Assembly (NCBI GenBank): GCA_903936705.1
Contig: CAIZWN010000057.1
Location: 1 to 64,000 of the forward strand
Length of the DNA stretch: 64,000 nucleotides
From: an uncultured Myxococcales bacterium
Lineage (GTDB): Bacteria; Myxococcota_A; UBA9042; DTJE01
Reading direction: 5' to 3'
In this document: one piece after another, positions 54,859 through 64,000 of the stretch
Layout: each line of letters starts with the position of its first letter
Position numbering within the stretch: the first letter of the stretch is position 1
Translations under genes and position numbers: made by a program
The notes under the pieces: generated by a model
Told to the model about the DNA's origin: nothing
Databases searched by the model: none
The model's input: only the letters and a program-made list of their open reading frames with translations

Positions 54859-55932
54859 ATGTCCATGATGGATCCCGCAAATGCAACCGCCAACTTCGGT
54901 AACGTTGTTTCGACGTTCCGGCTGCTGGTTCTGGCCGAACCGGCTACCGCCAAACGCCTGACCCTGGCCCTCGCCCCTTTTGGTTACTCGCTGGAAATCG
55001 AATCTTCGGTTGCCGACGCCATGAACTCGATCCAATCGGCCCCTCCCGAAGTCGCAATTGCCTCTGGCAGTCTTGCTGACAATGCCGGATTCAACCTTCT
55101 TCGCAGGCTGAGGACCCAGCGATCGACCGAGGACCTGCCGGTCCTTTTCGTGACCGCCCCCGATGCGCCGGATCAGGAACTCAGGGCGTTCCAGATGGGC
55201 GCCGAAGAAGTCGTCGGCGCGGACACCTCAGACGGCACTCTGCGAGCCCGCCTGCGGGTCCTGTTGCGCTTTACCTCGATTCGTCGCCGTCTGATCAATG
55301 AAAAACGTCGCCTGGAGATCCGCGTGACCGACCGGACCCGGGAATTGCTGGAAATCACCATAGCCACCGTAGCCGCCCTCGAGAAGGCCGCAGAAATGAC
55401 TGACCAGGAGACCGGTCAGCACATGACCCGCGTGGCGGAGTATTCGTCCCTGCTGGCGACCGAGATGGGCATGGATCATGAATTCATCGAGAAGATCCGT
55501 TTGTATGCGCCGTTACATGACGTCGGCAAGGTAGGTATCAGGCACGACATCCTGAAGAAGGAGGGGGTGCTGACAAGGCAGGAATTCGATGAGATGAAGT
55601 TGCACACCCGCTACGGCTACGAACTTCTTACAGCGGCGCGTGCCGACCCGGTGGCGTCGAACATTGCCTTGTCCCATCACGAACGGATTGACGGCAGCGG
55701 CTATCCCAATGCGCTGAAAGGAGACGCAATCCCGCTCGAGGCCCGCCTGGTGGCCGTGGCCGATGTCTTCGACGCACTGACTACCCGGCGTCACTACAAG
55801 GAGGCTCTGCATCCCGACGATGCGTTCACATCGATCGGCGACGAATTAGCGAGCCGGTTCGACCAGTCGGTGATCAAGGCTTTCCTTAGCCGACGCAAGG
55901 ACATAACCGACGTCTTTCTGCGGTGCCAATGA
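54859..55932 (+). CDS. HD-GYP protein with degenerate receiver domain
   Basis: The 357-residue protein has an N-terminal receiver-like domain (about 12-135) that lacks the phospho-accepting Asp: the strand reads VAIASGSLADNAG. A linking coiled coil is followed by an HD-GYP phosphodiesterase domain: GQHMTRVAEYS, PLHDVGKVGI, HTRYGYELL, SHHERIDGSGYP and VADVFDALTTRRHYK. HD-GYP domains degrade cyclic di-GMP (or related dinucleotides). ATG 54859 follows GAGGA. Its input is probably not phosphorylation. Confidence 0.88.
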   Translation: MSMMDPANATANFGNVVSTFRLLVLAEPATAKRLTLALAPFGYSLEIESSVADAMNSIQSAPPEVAIASGSLADNAGFNLLRRLRTQRSTEDLPVLFVTAPDAPDQELRAFQMGAEEVVGADTSDGTLRARLRVLLRFTSIRRRLINEKRRLEIRVTDRTRELLEITIATVAALEKAAEMTDQETGQHMTRVAEYSSLLATEMGMDHEFIEKIRLYAPLHDVGKVGIRHDILKKEGVLTRQEFDEMKLHTRYGYELLTAARADPVASNIALSHHERIDGSGYPNALKGDAIPLEARLVAVADVFDALTTRRHYKEALHPDDAFTSIGDELASRFDQSVIKAFLSRRKDITDVFLRCQ

Positions 55933-56750
55933 CCAGTTCGAAGCCGGGAGTTTACGACACCCCCCTGGGCCGTGATAGTATCCCTGCCATGCGTGGCGCC
56001 GCCCAAACCATCGTCAATCCCAGGAACCTGGAACTGCTGGCGCGCCTGCTTTACGAGATCCCGGATGATTCTGATGGTCTCGTCGCACGGCATGCCATAG
56101 TTTCTGATGTCGCCTACGCGTTCGATCCTGCCAGGGATCCGCTTGCAGCATCCTTGCAGCGGTGTCTGGCCACCTTGCGGGCACGAGCCGAAGCCACCCG
56201 CAAGTCGGTTCACATTGCCCCCCCTCCCACAGAAACTCTTCCCACGTTGGCTTTCCACGCAAGTGAGACCATAGAAGTCCCCGAGCCAGAATCGGTCGCG
56301 CAACCATCCGAGGCCCGCACCGTCGAGACGGCTGCGCAGGCCATGCCGATCTCGGTTCACTGGAGCCCGGACAATCGACTGCTGTACGAGGACGTTGTCC
56401 GTCTTTTTGACCTGGGGGACTCTGCCGGCGCGATGATATCGCTTGAACGCCTGGTAATGCTGTCGCCATCAGCCGAGGAACTGAAGGTCTTCCTGGACAA
56501 GAACGGGGACCTGCTGTTGAAACTGTACCGCGAGTCGCTTGGGTCGATGGACCGAGTTCCGGTGCCTCTGAAAGACCGATCTCCCATAAAGATCCCGACC
56601 GACCACCATGCCCTTCTGATGGACGTCCTGAGGCTGGCCGACGGGCACCGTACTTTGCGCGACATGGCCCGCAAGAGCCCCATTTCCGAACTTAGAACAC
56701 TGGTCGTGATCTCGCACCTCGCCCGTTCCGGTTTCGTTGAAATCGCCTGA
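55929..56750 (+). CDS. hypothetical protein with a C-terminal winged-helix-like part
   Basis: The 273-residue protein overlaps the HD-GYP stop as ATGA and so is co-translated. Its middle is disordered and acidic (residues 95-140), and the C-terminal 70 residues (DHHALLMDVLRLADGHRTL, RDMARKSPISELRTLVVISH, LARSGFVEI) look like a small helical DNA- or protein-binding module, similar in style to the tail region of the nearby DUF4388 kinase. I recognise no family. Coupling to the HD-GYP protein suggests a role in the same signalling path. Confidence 0.6.
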   Translation: MTSSKPGVYDTPLGRDSIPAMRGAAQTIVNPRNLELLARLLYEIPDDSDGLVARHAIVSDVAYAFDPARDPLAASLQRCLATLRARAEATRKSVHIAPPPTETLPTLAFHASETIEVPEPESVAQPSEARTVETAAQAMPISVHWSPDNRLLYEDVVRLFDLGDSAGAMISLERLVMLSPSAEELKVFLDKNGDLLLKLYRESLGSMDRVPVPLKDRSPIKIPTDHHALLMDVLRLADGHRTLRDMARKSPISELRTLVVISHLARSGFVEIA

Positions 56751-56771
56751 CAAGGGTTTGACCAAGGACCA

Positions 56772-59048
56772 TTACCGCCGGGGCGGCGAGGACTGACTTC
56801 CGCGGAATGTCCAGGCACCAGTCTCGGTCATCAGGAAAACCACCCGATACACCAGCAGTTCAGTCTCGGGCCCCTGGGGCAGAACCTTCAGTAGCTGGTT
56901 GATGCTGGGCTGGCTATCCAGGAGGTTCAGCACCCGCATCTCCCGGGGCAGCAACTTCAGTTCCGACATTACGACACGGGTATTTTCGGCGCGCACCAGT
57001 CGCCTGGGACCAGCATCGCTCAACAACGCTCGCAACAAGGTCAGGGGATACTGGGCACGAACCGCCTCCGAAAGCGCCTCCATCGGGTCCAGGTCCATCG
57101 TGACCGCGGCTTTCGGTATCGAGGCATTCTCGAAGAACCCGTACCATCCTGAATCCCAGCTGAAGAGTTCCAGGAATCGCTCGCGGAACTGCAGGGAAAG
57201 CACCTCGGCAAGCTCGTGGGCGCCAACAACACCCTGGGAAACCAGCGCATCTCCCAGGCGCCCGGTGACATTGCCGGATTGCCTGACGGCATCATCCACG
57301 GATTCACGAGTGGTCATCCGCCGGCGAACCAGGAACTCTCCCAATAGTTCCAGCTTGAGGTTCGAATAGATGAACCTGGGACGCCCATCGCGAAAGTAGA
57401 CTTCCTTCTGGTTCGAACCCTGTTTCAGGGTGAGGACCCCACTCAGTCGCTGGTCCCTGACTATCTGGGTTATCAGCCTGACCATGACACGACGTTCAAC
57501 CGTTCCTTCGAACAACAGCACGCGCCGCGACGCCTCGACGCCGGCGTCCCGCATGTGCCCCCTGAATGCCGTGACGTCGCCAACCGGCATCCATTCGCCA
57601 TCGTTCATCGAGCAGGATTCGTCCTCGGTGATCGAGCGGCTCTTCAGCAGGCTGAGAACATTGTCGAACGAAACCGGCCCGAACAGGTTCCCCTCCCTGT
57701 CGCGGATCCGGAAACTGGCCGCCTGTGGAGCTACCCTGGCGCTCCGGGTGTTCTGAGCCATCGCTCTAAGGCCGGAATCATCGATTGACGGATCCGGCAA
57801 ATCGGGGTCGGTGGCACGCGGGGGCTGGACAGGCAATGGCGGTTTCAGACGCATGGTACTTGGATTTGGCACCCCTTTGCCAGCATCCCGCTGCACATTT
57901 GCAGGCTCGACTTGCAGGCCCGTGGCGGTCGAAGGCTGCGCGCCTCCAGGACCGGAAGAAAGTGTCGGCTCCCTCCCGGCTCTAAGTTCGTCAATCGCGG
58001 CCACAGCAGCTGCCGCGGCTGCACTCCTCGAACCCTCGGTCACTTCCTCGACTTCCAGAGGCAGCAACTCCTGTTCGGCCTCCTCCGGAAACAAATCCCG
58101 CATAAGAGCCGACACCTGGGTGGAACTGACCCTGTGGTTCCGCGAGTACAACCAATCCTGCAGGTCGTTCAGGAAGTCATGGGAGTTCTTGTAGCGACGC
58201 TCGCGATCCTTGGCAAGCGCCTTGCGAAGGATATCGGCAAGCCCAGCCTCGATCTCCGGGTGGCTGGCAAGGCGCTTCTCGACATCGGCGTCCCTGACGT
58301 TGATCAACGTCTGAAGGTCGGTACGTCCCAGGAACATCCTCTTCAAGGTAAGCGTCTCGAACAGGATGATTCCCAACCCGAAGATATCAGACCTGTGATC
58401 AATCTCCCGGCCCATTACCTGCTCGGGCGACATATAGCCCAGCTTGCCCTTCAGGACGCCGGCCCCTCCCTGGTCGCCCCCAGACGTCGCCGCCTTGGCA
58501 ACGCCGAAGTCGGTAACCTTGACCTCACCGTCGAAGGACAGCAAGACGTTCGACGGCGACGTGTCTCGATGGATGATCTGCAAAGCGTTGCCGTATGGAT
58601 CGCGAGCGTTGTACGCGTACCACAACGCCTTGCAAACCTCGCCAACCATATGAACCGCCAGTTCCGGCGGGAGGGTACGCCCCAACTTGTTGGCGCGGGC
58701 CATCACCCTCTGAAGATCGCGTCCATGGATCAGTTCCATGGCCAGGTAGTACTGGCCATCAACCTGATCGAATTCGTGGATGCTGACGATATTCGCGTGT
58801 TGCAGTGGCGCCGTGATTCGCGCCTCGTCAACGAACATCTTGACGAACGAAGGGTCCCGGGAATAGCCGATCAGGATCCGCTTGATGACTACGACTTTCT
58901 GGAAGTCCCCAGCACCGCGAACAACGGCCTTGAAAATCTCGGCCATCCCCCCCGACCCGATCTTTTCCAGCAGAAGGTATTTGCCGAACTGGCGGGGACG
59001 CATCTGGGAAACGTTGGATGCCGCGCTTCCGTTGGGCTCCTGACTCAC
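56772..59048 (-). CDS. Ser/Thr protein kinase with GYF_2-like and DUF4388 modules
   Basis: The 758-residue soluble kinase starts at GTG 59048. Residues 17-280 are a eukaryotic-type kinase: KIGSGGMAEIFKAV, VVIKRIL, IIHRDTSPSNVLLSFDG, VTDFGVAKA and GYMSPEQVMG. A variable Pro-rich link follows, then a GYF_2-like block (DREGNLFGPVSFDNVLSLLK), then a DUF4388/PATAN-type module (LSGVLTLKQG, VYFRDGRPRFIYSN, LGDALVSQGVV) and a helical C-terminus. No transmembrane helix is seen. DUF4388 occurs in many myxobacterial signalling proteins. Substrates unknown. Confidence 0.9.
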   Translation of the reverse strand: MSQEPNGSAASNVSQMRPRQFGKYLLLEKIGSGGMAEIFKAVVRGAGDFQKVVVIKRILIGYSRDPSFVKMFVDEARITAPLQHANIVSIHEFDQVDGQYYLAMELIHGRDLQRVMARANKLGRTLPPELAVHMVGEVCKALWYAYNARDPYGNALQIIHRDTSPSNVLLSFDGEVKVTDFGVAKAATSGGDQGGAGVLKGKLGYMSPEQVMGREIDHRSDIFGLGIILFETLTLKRMFLGRTDLQTLINVRDADVEKRLASHPEIEAGLADILRKALAKDRERRYKNSHDFLNDLQDWLYSRNHRVSSTQVSALMRDLFPEEAEQELLPLEVEEVTEGSRSAAAAAAVAAIDELRAGREPTLSSGPGGAQPSTATGLQVEPANVQRDAGKGVPNPSTMRLKPPLPVQPPRATDPDLPDPSIDDSGLRAMAQNTRSARVAPQAASFRIRDREGNLFGPVSFDNVLSLLKSRSITEDESCSMNDGEWMPVGDVTAFRGHMRDAGVEASRRVLLFEGTVERRVMVRLITQIVRDQRLSGVLTLKQGSNQKEVYFRDGRPRFIYSNLKLELLGEFLVRRRMTTRESVDDAVRQSGNVTGRLGDALVSQGVVGAHELAEVLSLQFRERFLELFSWDSGWYGFFENASIPKAAVTMDLDPMEALSEAVRAQYPLTLLRALLSDAGPRRLVRAENTRVVMSELKLLPREMRVLNLLDSQPSINQLLKVLPQGPETELLVYRVVFLMTETGAWTFRGSQSSPPRR

Positions 59049-59300
59049 CGATCCCCCCGTCGAACCACTGGCACTGCAACATTATCCGAGGCAAAAAGGC
59101 CGCACAGATTGTCCCCGCACGAACGCTGCATTGTCAAGCGCCGTAATGGCGTCGAAAAGGCCTCTGATGGAATGAAGCGGCAGGAACACGAACGAGGCCG
59201 GCAATAAAGCTCTTCGAGTAAACTGTCCGCAAAACTGCCAGTGACACCGGGCCCACAGGCAAAAGAGAGCTTGAATCAACAGCAGGGCAGCCAGCAGAGC
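59049..59300. other. intergenic region upstream of the kinase
   Basis: There is no credible gene in these 252 bases. The region separates the PEGA protein stop from the kinase start, both on the minus strand, so it should contain the kinase promoter. I see no convincing consensus element. Confidence 0.35.
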
Positions 59301-60752
59301 CTAACGAATACCGCGCAGAGTAACCTTCACGTCGCCGGACGGGCCGCCAGCATCGCCCGAACCGCCGGCCGTCACACCCCAATAAGTCAGGCCGGCAACC
59401 GCGCCCAGGCCCACTACGAGGGCTGTCCAGAACCACCACTTCTTTACGACACTGAATTCCTTTGGCTTCTTACCGGTATCGCGGAAGATCGGGGAATTCG
59501 GATCCACCATCAAATCGTCACCGCCCGCGCCAACAGACCCGGCAGACGCCGGGGCCACGCCGCCCTCGGGCATGGCAACGGCGGGGGCCGATTCAAGCGG
59601 GGCAAGGGCTGTTTCAGGCGCGGGGGACATCCCGGTAACCCTGGACAACAAATCCGAAAGACCGGACACCAGGGTCGCATCACGGGAAAGATTCTCGCGA
59701 AGCGGCACAACCTGGTCTCCCCTCCCATAAACACCTTGCAGGACGAAACCCTTCTTGTCTGACGAAACCCGCAGCACTACCAGGTCTGTCGCACCTGTAT
59801 TCCGGGCCAGCCCACGGGTATCGGCGGGCAATGCACCACCTTTATCCGTGCCATTGAGGATTGTCGCAACGCCCGCGTCAACCCCGCTGCGATTCGAGGC
59901 CGGAACCATGACCACATCAAGCCGCTGCTCGGATCCACCACGGATCGACACGAACTGCGCCCAACCCTCATGGCCATCCGCAAATACCGAAACCAGATGA
60001 TCGCCCAGTTTCAGGCCGGATACCTTCAGAGGAGCAAAACCGCGCAGCTCGCCACCGACATAGACCTCGGCCCCTGCAACGTCCGCGACCTGGATGTCCA
60101 GGCTGCCGTCCGGAGCATCCGCCACGTCCTTCTGGATCTGCGTAAACAGGTTTCGCGACTCAAGGCTGAATGCGTACTCGATCTGCTTCTGGCCCGGGTA
60201 CAGCAACATCGAACGACGCACGGCCTCCTTGGCCTGAAGTTGCTTGCGCAACTGGAAGAAAGCAACGCCAAGTCCCTTGTAGGTCCGGGCTACCAGGGCA
60301 CGATCAGCCAAACCAAGCACGGGCTGAAGGGCCGACTCGGCCTCCTTGTATGCAGCAAGGGCCTCGTCCCACTTCTGGCCGTTCAACGCCTTGAAGCCAA
60401 CCTCGACACGATCCGTCACGAAAGCCAGCACGGCATCCGGAACCGCTTCGGACATGGACGCACGACGAAGGCCAGCGCCTGCCAGACGGTCGGCGGCACC
60501 GCGAAGGAGGCCACGGATTACCATGGCGGTAGTCGCATCCTTCTTGGCGTCCTTGGGCACCACAATCAAGGCCATTCTGCGGGTGACCTGACCGGGGGCG
60601 ACCTGCGCCCTGGCCTGACCAACCAGCGAGAGAGCGCCGGTGACCTCCAGTTGCAGCAGGCTCACGGCAAGGAATGCCGCAATCCCTGCAAAAAAACGGG
60701 ACCGGCGTGTCGGAACCAAGGTCGGGAACCGGTTGTTCCGGGGGGCATTCAT
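59301..60752 (-). CDS. PEGA-domain envelope protein, second paralogue
   Basis: The 483-residue protein starts at ATG 60752 after GGGAGG. It has an N-terminal helix (FFAGIAAFLAVSLLQLEV), a TPR-like segment (GFKALNGQKWDEALAAYKEA), a PEGA domain (DIQVADVAGAEVYVGGELRG, LKVSGLKLGDHLVSVFADGH), a Pro/Ala-rich link and a C-terminal helix (WWFWTALVVGLGAVAGLTYW). The layout parallels the PEGA protein at 49.9-51.2 kb. It follows the kelch-like gene by 13 bp. Confidence 0.78.
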   Translation of the reverse strand: MNAPRNNRFPTLVPTRRSRFFAGIAAFLAVSLLQLEVTGALSLVGQARAQVAPGQVTRRMALIVVPKDAKKDATTAMVIRGLLRGAADRLAGAGLRRASMSEAVPDAVLAFVTDRVEVGFKALNGQKWDEALAAYKEAESALQPVLGLADRALVARTYKGLGVAFFQLRKQLQAKEAVRRSMLLYPGQKQIEYAFSLESRNLFTQIQKDVADAPDGSLDIQVADVAGAEVYVGGELRGFAPLKVSGLKLGDHLVSVFADGHEGWAQFVSIRGGSEQRLDVVMVPASNRSGVDAGVATILNGTDKGGALPADTRGLARNTGATDLVVLRVSSDKKGFVLQGVYGRGDQVVPLRENLSRDATLVSGLSDLLSRVTGMSPAPETALAPLESAPAVAMPEGGVAPASAGSVGAGGDDLMVDPNSPIFRDTGKKPKEFSVVKKWWFWTALVVGLGAVAGLTYWGVTAGGSGDAGGPSGDVKVTLRGIR

Positions 60753-60765
60753 CGCGTGATCCTCC

Positions 60766-62475
60766 CTACTGCGCCAGGTTCGTTTTCAGGACCGGAGGCG
60801 TGTACAGTTCCAGCAGTCCGGTCGAGCCGTCAGACAGGCCAGCGGCGTCAACCATACCACCCGTCACCAGCAACGTATCATCAATCAGTCGCTCGACAGT
60901 GTGCCCGGCCCGGGCGAAAAAGTCCGGCTTGCCAAGCGCCGATGGCGTCGAGAACTTGCTGGTGGCCAGGTCGAAGAAACACGCGCCGGCCTTTGCAACG
61001 CCGCTGAAATCCCGATAGCCGCCCAGCAACACCGCCAGGTCCCCCTCGAACGAACTCGAACCCTTGTGGAAGAACATGCCGCCGCAAGGGGATGCGTCCA
61101 GCGTCTGCGCGGATATCGTATCGACCTTATCGGTCGAATCCACGGTCAGAAGCCAGGCATTCGCCACGGGTTCGACCCACTTGCCACGCTCGTACTTGAC
61201 ACCACCCGCCACCAGGAAGCGCTTCAAGCCTTTATCCGTTTCCTTCACCGGCATCACCGCGGGGAAGAACAGCGTAGGCAGCCCGTTTACGGCAACGGAC
61301 CGGAAAGCGCCACTGGCACCAGCCTGTTGACCAGATGACTGCGTGAAAATCTCAACCACGGAGTCGCCAGATGTCGTACCGCCCACAACCAGCAGCCTGG
61401 AAAGGCCCTGACTCGTGTCCTCCAGTTTCACCATCGCCGCGCCGTTGTGCTGACTGTTGAGCTTCAGGCCGCCATGCAGGTCCAGCAACCCGCCAATGGG
61501 ATTCTCGCCGGCCTCATCCTTGTTGGCATAGGGAGCCCACAGCTCGGCTACGTTGTAATTCGAGTCGTCCAGGGGCCACTTCCCGCCACCAGTGATCAGG
61601 ACCGTATCGTCGAAAAGCCGGCCAACCGTCGAAAATGCCCGAGGCTGCAGCATCCGGTCGGGGTTCCCGTCACGTTTCAAGGCCAAGGCAAACGTGGAGG
61701 TCGCCACATCGAAGATCTCGTACGAGTCAAGGCTGGAATTGGCGTCGATCTCAAGCGGGAACGAGACCCCCTTCACGGTCATCGACGTCGTGCCGCCGAA
61801 TATAAGAACCCTTTCGCTGCCGACGGCCGGAACGTAGACCATGGAGTGTCCGGCACGAGCCTCTACCATTTGCGCAATCTCGGTCAACTCGCCCTTTGAC
61901 GGGTCGTACACGTATGCGCTGCGGGAAGCTCCGCCGAGTTTGAAGGTACCGTCACCTTTGTCGGTTGCGCTGGTAAACCCGCCGGTCATCAGCACCCGGC
62001 CGTCACCAAGGACAACCGAGGACGAGAACGTCAACTGGGGGAACATCTGGGGGACGCCCACGCACGTGAAGGAACCGTACCGCGTCAGGACCATCTCGAC
62101 ATCAGTCGTGCGGTTCTGGGTAACGGCAACCTCGCGCCGGCGACCGAACCAGGACGGGGTCTCCTGCCCGGGAACAAAGCCCAGGACGGTAACCACGTTA
62201 TCCAGTCCGACAGGAACATCGCCAAGCGAAACGTCCTGCGTCGATGCCGTGATAGCCTTGGTCCCGTCGGCCAGTACCGCAATCTTGCGGGTGTCCGGGT
62301 CCGAGCCCGTCACTAGAATCTGGACGCGGTCGACCACGCCCTGAGGGGCCGCGCCGACCTCACACGTGCTGGTCAAGGCCGTGGCCACGACGCCTATTGC
62401 GCCAGAGCCTGGCTCGCCCACCCCGCATGCCATCAGGCCGAGAACCGAAAATACGAACAAGCTTCTCGTCGTCAT
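60766..62475 (-). CDS. lipoprotein with kelch-like beta-propeller repeats
   Basis: The 569-residue lipoprotein (signal SLFVFSVLGLMAC) contains repeats of the kelch type: VLGDGRVLMTGGFTS, RVLIFGGTTS, LFDDTVLITGGG, LLVVGGTTSG, FLVAGGVKYE and LIDDTLLVTGGMVD, each with a double glycine followed by a turn. These should form a propeller facing the outside or periplasm. ATG 62475 is preferred over 62526 because it starts the signal peptide; GGGAGA lies 10 bases before. It heads the pair with the PEGA protein. Confidence 0.78.
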   Translation of the reverse strand: MTTRSLFVFSVLGLMACGVGEPGSGAIGVVATALTSTCEVGAAPQGVVDRVQILVTGSDPDTRKIAVLADGTKAITASTQDVSLGDVPVGLDNVVTVLGFVPGQETPSWFGRRREVAVTQNRTTDVEMVLTRYGSFTCVGVPQMFPQLTFSSSVVLGDGRVLMTGGFTSATDKGDGTFKLGGASRSAYVYDPSKGELTEIAQMVEARAGHSMVYVPAVGSERVLIFGGTTSMTVKGVSFPLEIDANSSLDSYEIFDVATSTFALALKRDGNPDRMLQPRAFSTVGRLFDDTVLITGGGKWPLDDSNYNVAELWAPYANKDEAGENPIGGLLDLHGGLKLNSQHNGAAMVKLEDTSQGLSRLLVVGGTTSGDSVVEIFTQSSGQQAGASGAFRSVAVNGLPTLFFPAVMPVKETDKGLKRFLVAGGVKYERGKWVEPVANAWLLTVDSTDKVDTISAQTLDASPCGGMFFHKGSSSFEGDLAVLLGGYRDFSGVAKAGACFFDLATSKFSTPSALGKPDFFARAGHTVERLIDDTLLVTGGMVDAAGLSDGSTGLLELYTPPVLKTNLAQ

Positions 62476-62590
62476 GCTCAGCGGTCTCCCGGTGATCTGC
62501 CCCACGGCGAACCGACAAAGGACCATTGTTGCCGGGAGGATAGGACAGGACGAAGGGGGAAGTCAACCTCAATAAGGCGCACGCGAGCGC

Positions 62591-64000
62591 CTACGGGCAC
62601 AACTTCCGGACCGACACGTCGTCCACGAACATCCCCAGCCCATCGTTTCCTGCATCATCGACGCTGTCAAAGACGAAACGCAGCCTTACGACACGCCCTG
62701 CGAATACGGACAGATCGATGTCCGAAACCTCGTACCAGGATCCGTAGTCGCCTGCCGGAACCGAGGTCTTGTCAAGAACGACGGTAGGAACCTCGCCATC
62801 CATGACATCGACGCGGAAAAGATCCCTCGTCGGATCGGACTCAACATCAAGCAGAAGCGCCATGTTCAGCAGAATCCGGCCAGACGATGGAATCGCAATC
62901 GAGGGGGAGGTCGCCATACCCCGCGAAATTCCGCCGTTGTAATAGCCGGTTACATTCCCGAACCTCATTGACCGCTCGGGCGAGTGGGACCGAAGATCGC
63001 TGAGAGCAAACACCGCAGGCGCCCCCCCGGCAGGCGGAGGGGACAGGTCCTCGATCTCGAAGCCGTCCAGGTCGGTACGGACGTCGAAGGTAAACGCGGC
63101 AAGGGTCCGCGCGAGACAGCAGCCATCCCCATCCTTCGGCACGTTGAAACATCGGCCCCCGATGCATCCATCAATCGTACATTGGTTCTCGTCATCGCAA
63201 TCGGCCGTCTGAAGGCAGCAACCCACGGCTCCGGTATCGAATGTTGCGCAAAGCTCGCTGCTGCAGGAACCGGTACGGCAGAAACCGTCGATGGAACAGT
63301 CGTAAATCCCCTTGCAATCCCGCAGGACGCAGGGGTCGTGCGACAGGTTCAAATCGTCAATGTAGACACCCTCGTAATCGTTCATCACGGCATCGACCGG
63401 ATCGAACCTGAATCTCAGACGCACCGTCCTCCCGGCAAAACGGGTCATGTCGATACCAACCGGAACGAACTGCTTCCGGGTAGTACCGTTCACATTGTCC
63501 GATGACCACACCGTCGTCAGAACTTCATCCGTCGATCCTGCGGCTTCGACGACAATCACCTCGAATCTGTCCCGGCCCAACGGGTTGTAGTTGGCGCCTG
63601 TCAGGTCATCGAATTCCGTCGACAGGAACAACTGGAACGAAAGGAACGAGTAGCCCTGGGCCGGCAGCACCTGAGGGGAACTGGTCGCCTCGCCAATCGT
63701 CGGCAAATCCCCGGCAAAATTCGGCCCGTCAAGGTTGCCGTAGTAAAGCGAACTGCCTCCCGATACGGACCTTTTTGTCGACAGCTGCCACCGCACGTCG
63801 GAGCCGGCAGGGACCGTCTGGGCGCTGAAACCATCGAGCCCGCCGTCAAACGGCGCAGTAAACAGCAAGGTCCTATTGCAACAGACTTCCGGCGGAAGAG
63901 TCCGGTACTCGCAGAAGCCTGATGGGCAAGAAGCCACATCGCACTCCCCGGTCACCTGACATTTGTCGACGACGTTCTCGGACGTGCACTCGGGTTCGAT
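62591..64000 (-). CDS. large Cys-rich secreted protein with duplicated jelly-roll-like modules (5' end outside window)
   Basis: The frame is open from the right edge (IEPECTSENVVDKCQ) to the stop at 62591, so at least 469 residues, with the N-terminus missing. Two copies of a module are seen, about 170 residues each: LDGFSAQTV...GRTVRLRFRFDPVDAVMNDY and LDGFEIEDL...GRVVRLRFVFDSVDDAGNDG. Each ends with a DD-containing strand, as in MAM or carbohydrate-binding jelly rolls. They are joined by Cys-rich links such as CDDENQCTIDGCIGG, of the type common in myxobacterial surface proteins. Probably a surface adhesin or binding protein. Confidence 0.75.
   Translation of the reverse strand: MEPECTSENVVDKCQVTGECDVASCPSGFCEYRTLPPEVCCNRTLLFTAPFDGGLDGFSAQTVPAGSDVRWQLSTKRSVSGGSSLYYGNLDGPNFAGDLPTIGEATSSPQVLPAQGYSFLSFQLFLSTEFDDLTGANYNPLGRDRFEVIVVEAAGSTDEVLTTVWSSDNVNGTTRKQFVPVGIDMTRFAGRTVRLRFRFDPVDAVMNDYEGVYIDDLNLSHDPCVLRDCKGIYDCSIDGFCRTGSCSSELCATFDTGAVGCCLQTADCDDENQCTIDGCIGGRCFNVPKDGDGCCLARTLAAFTFDVRTDLDGFEIEDLSPPPAGGAPAVFALSDLRSHSPERSMRFGNVTGYYNGGISRGMATSPSIAIPSSGRILLNMALLLDVESDPTRDLFRVDVMDGEVPTVVLDKTSVPAGDYGSWYEVSDIDLSVFAGRVVRLRFVFDSVDDAGNDGLGMFVDDVSVRKLCP

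Noticed and set aside
57912-59207. 431-codon + strand frame opposite the kinase
   Set aside because: Shadow of the kinase domain.

Overview
The window is about 64 kb of GC-rich bacterial chromosome. The gene content points to Myxococcota or a near deltaproteobacterial relative: a secreted protein with a MYXO-CTERM-like tail, a Ser/Thr kinase carrying a DUF4388-type module, PP2C phosphatase, PEGA-domain envelope proteins, SUMF1-type lipoprotein, Cys-rich secreted repeat protein, type IV pilin behind a sigma-54 promoter, a TldD-type protease and an HD-GYP protein. A 2-oxoacid:ferredoxin oxidoreductase and an ADP-dependent sugar kinase suggest a partly anaerobic central metabolism. The taxonomic call is inference from families, not from a marker search.

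Region 1 (1-6.1 kb) is the most unusual part: a chromosomal integron. Four long attC-type sites (160-326, 1594-1770, 2641-2808, 3548-3720) separate cassettes. The last bases of one site are complementary to the first bases of the next (exact for sites 2 to 3 and 3 to 4, 6 of 7 for 1 to 2), as cassette integration requires. The cassettes hold a secreted MYXO-CTERM-like protein, a PIN toxin with Phd-type antitoxin, HicA/HicB, and an AT-richer membrane methyltransferase. A VapB with a truncated VapC follows, then a 5'-truncated integron integrase (intI) whose 3' end faces the array. A 23-bp tandem repeat resembling an IS21-family end lies at the left edge.

Region 2 (6.1-31.1 kb) is ordinary chromosome: two lipoproteins, cysK-cysS, a cyclase/formamidase divergent from an ADP-dependent sugar kinase, tex, the run purM-purN-flavoprotein-tolC-like-mlaC, ligA, a SpoIID-like protein, pilA behind a sigma-54 promoter, and a three-gene sugar operon (GH4, DegT aminotransferase, Gfo/Idh oxidoreductase).

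Region 3 (31-45 kb) holds gap behind a good sigma-70 promoter, a four-gene operon exbD-tonB-gluzincin-DUF483-like, a TPR protein, an overlapping operon nudix-tldD-PP2C, a GNAT acetyltransferase and korDABC. Region 4 (45-64 kb) holds HEAT-repeat and lipocalin-like proteins, the PEGA-SUMF1-dacB operon, an aldo/keto reductase, tRNA-Arg(CCG), serA-purA-HD-GYP-unknown, a multidomain Ser/Thr kinase and a run of envelope/secreted proteins, the last cut by the window edge.

Together the resident genes cover purine, cysteine and serine synthesis, glycolysis (gap, ADP-kinase), ferredoxin-linked oxoacid oxidation, DNA ligation and envelope building. The left 6 kb is an accessory block of stabilising toxin-antitoxin cassettes and cargo.
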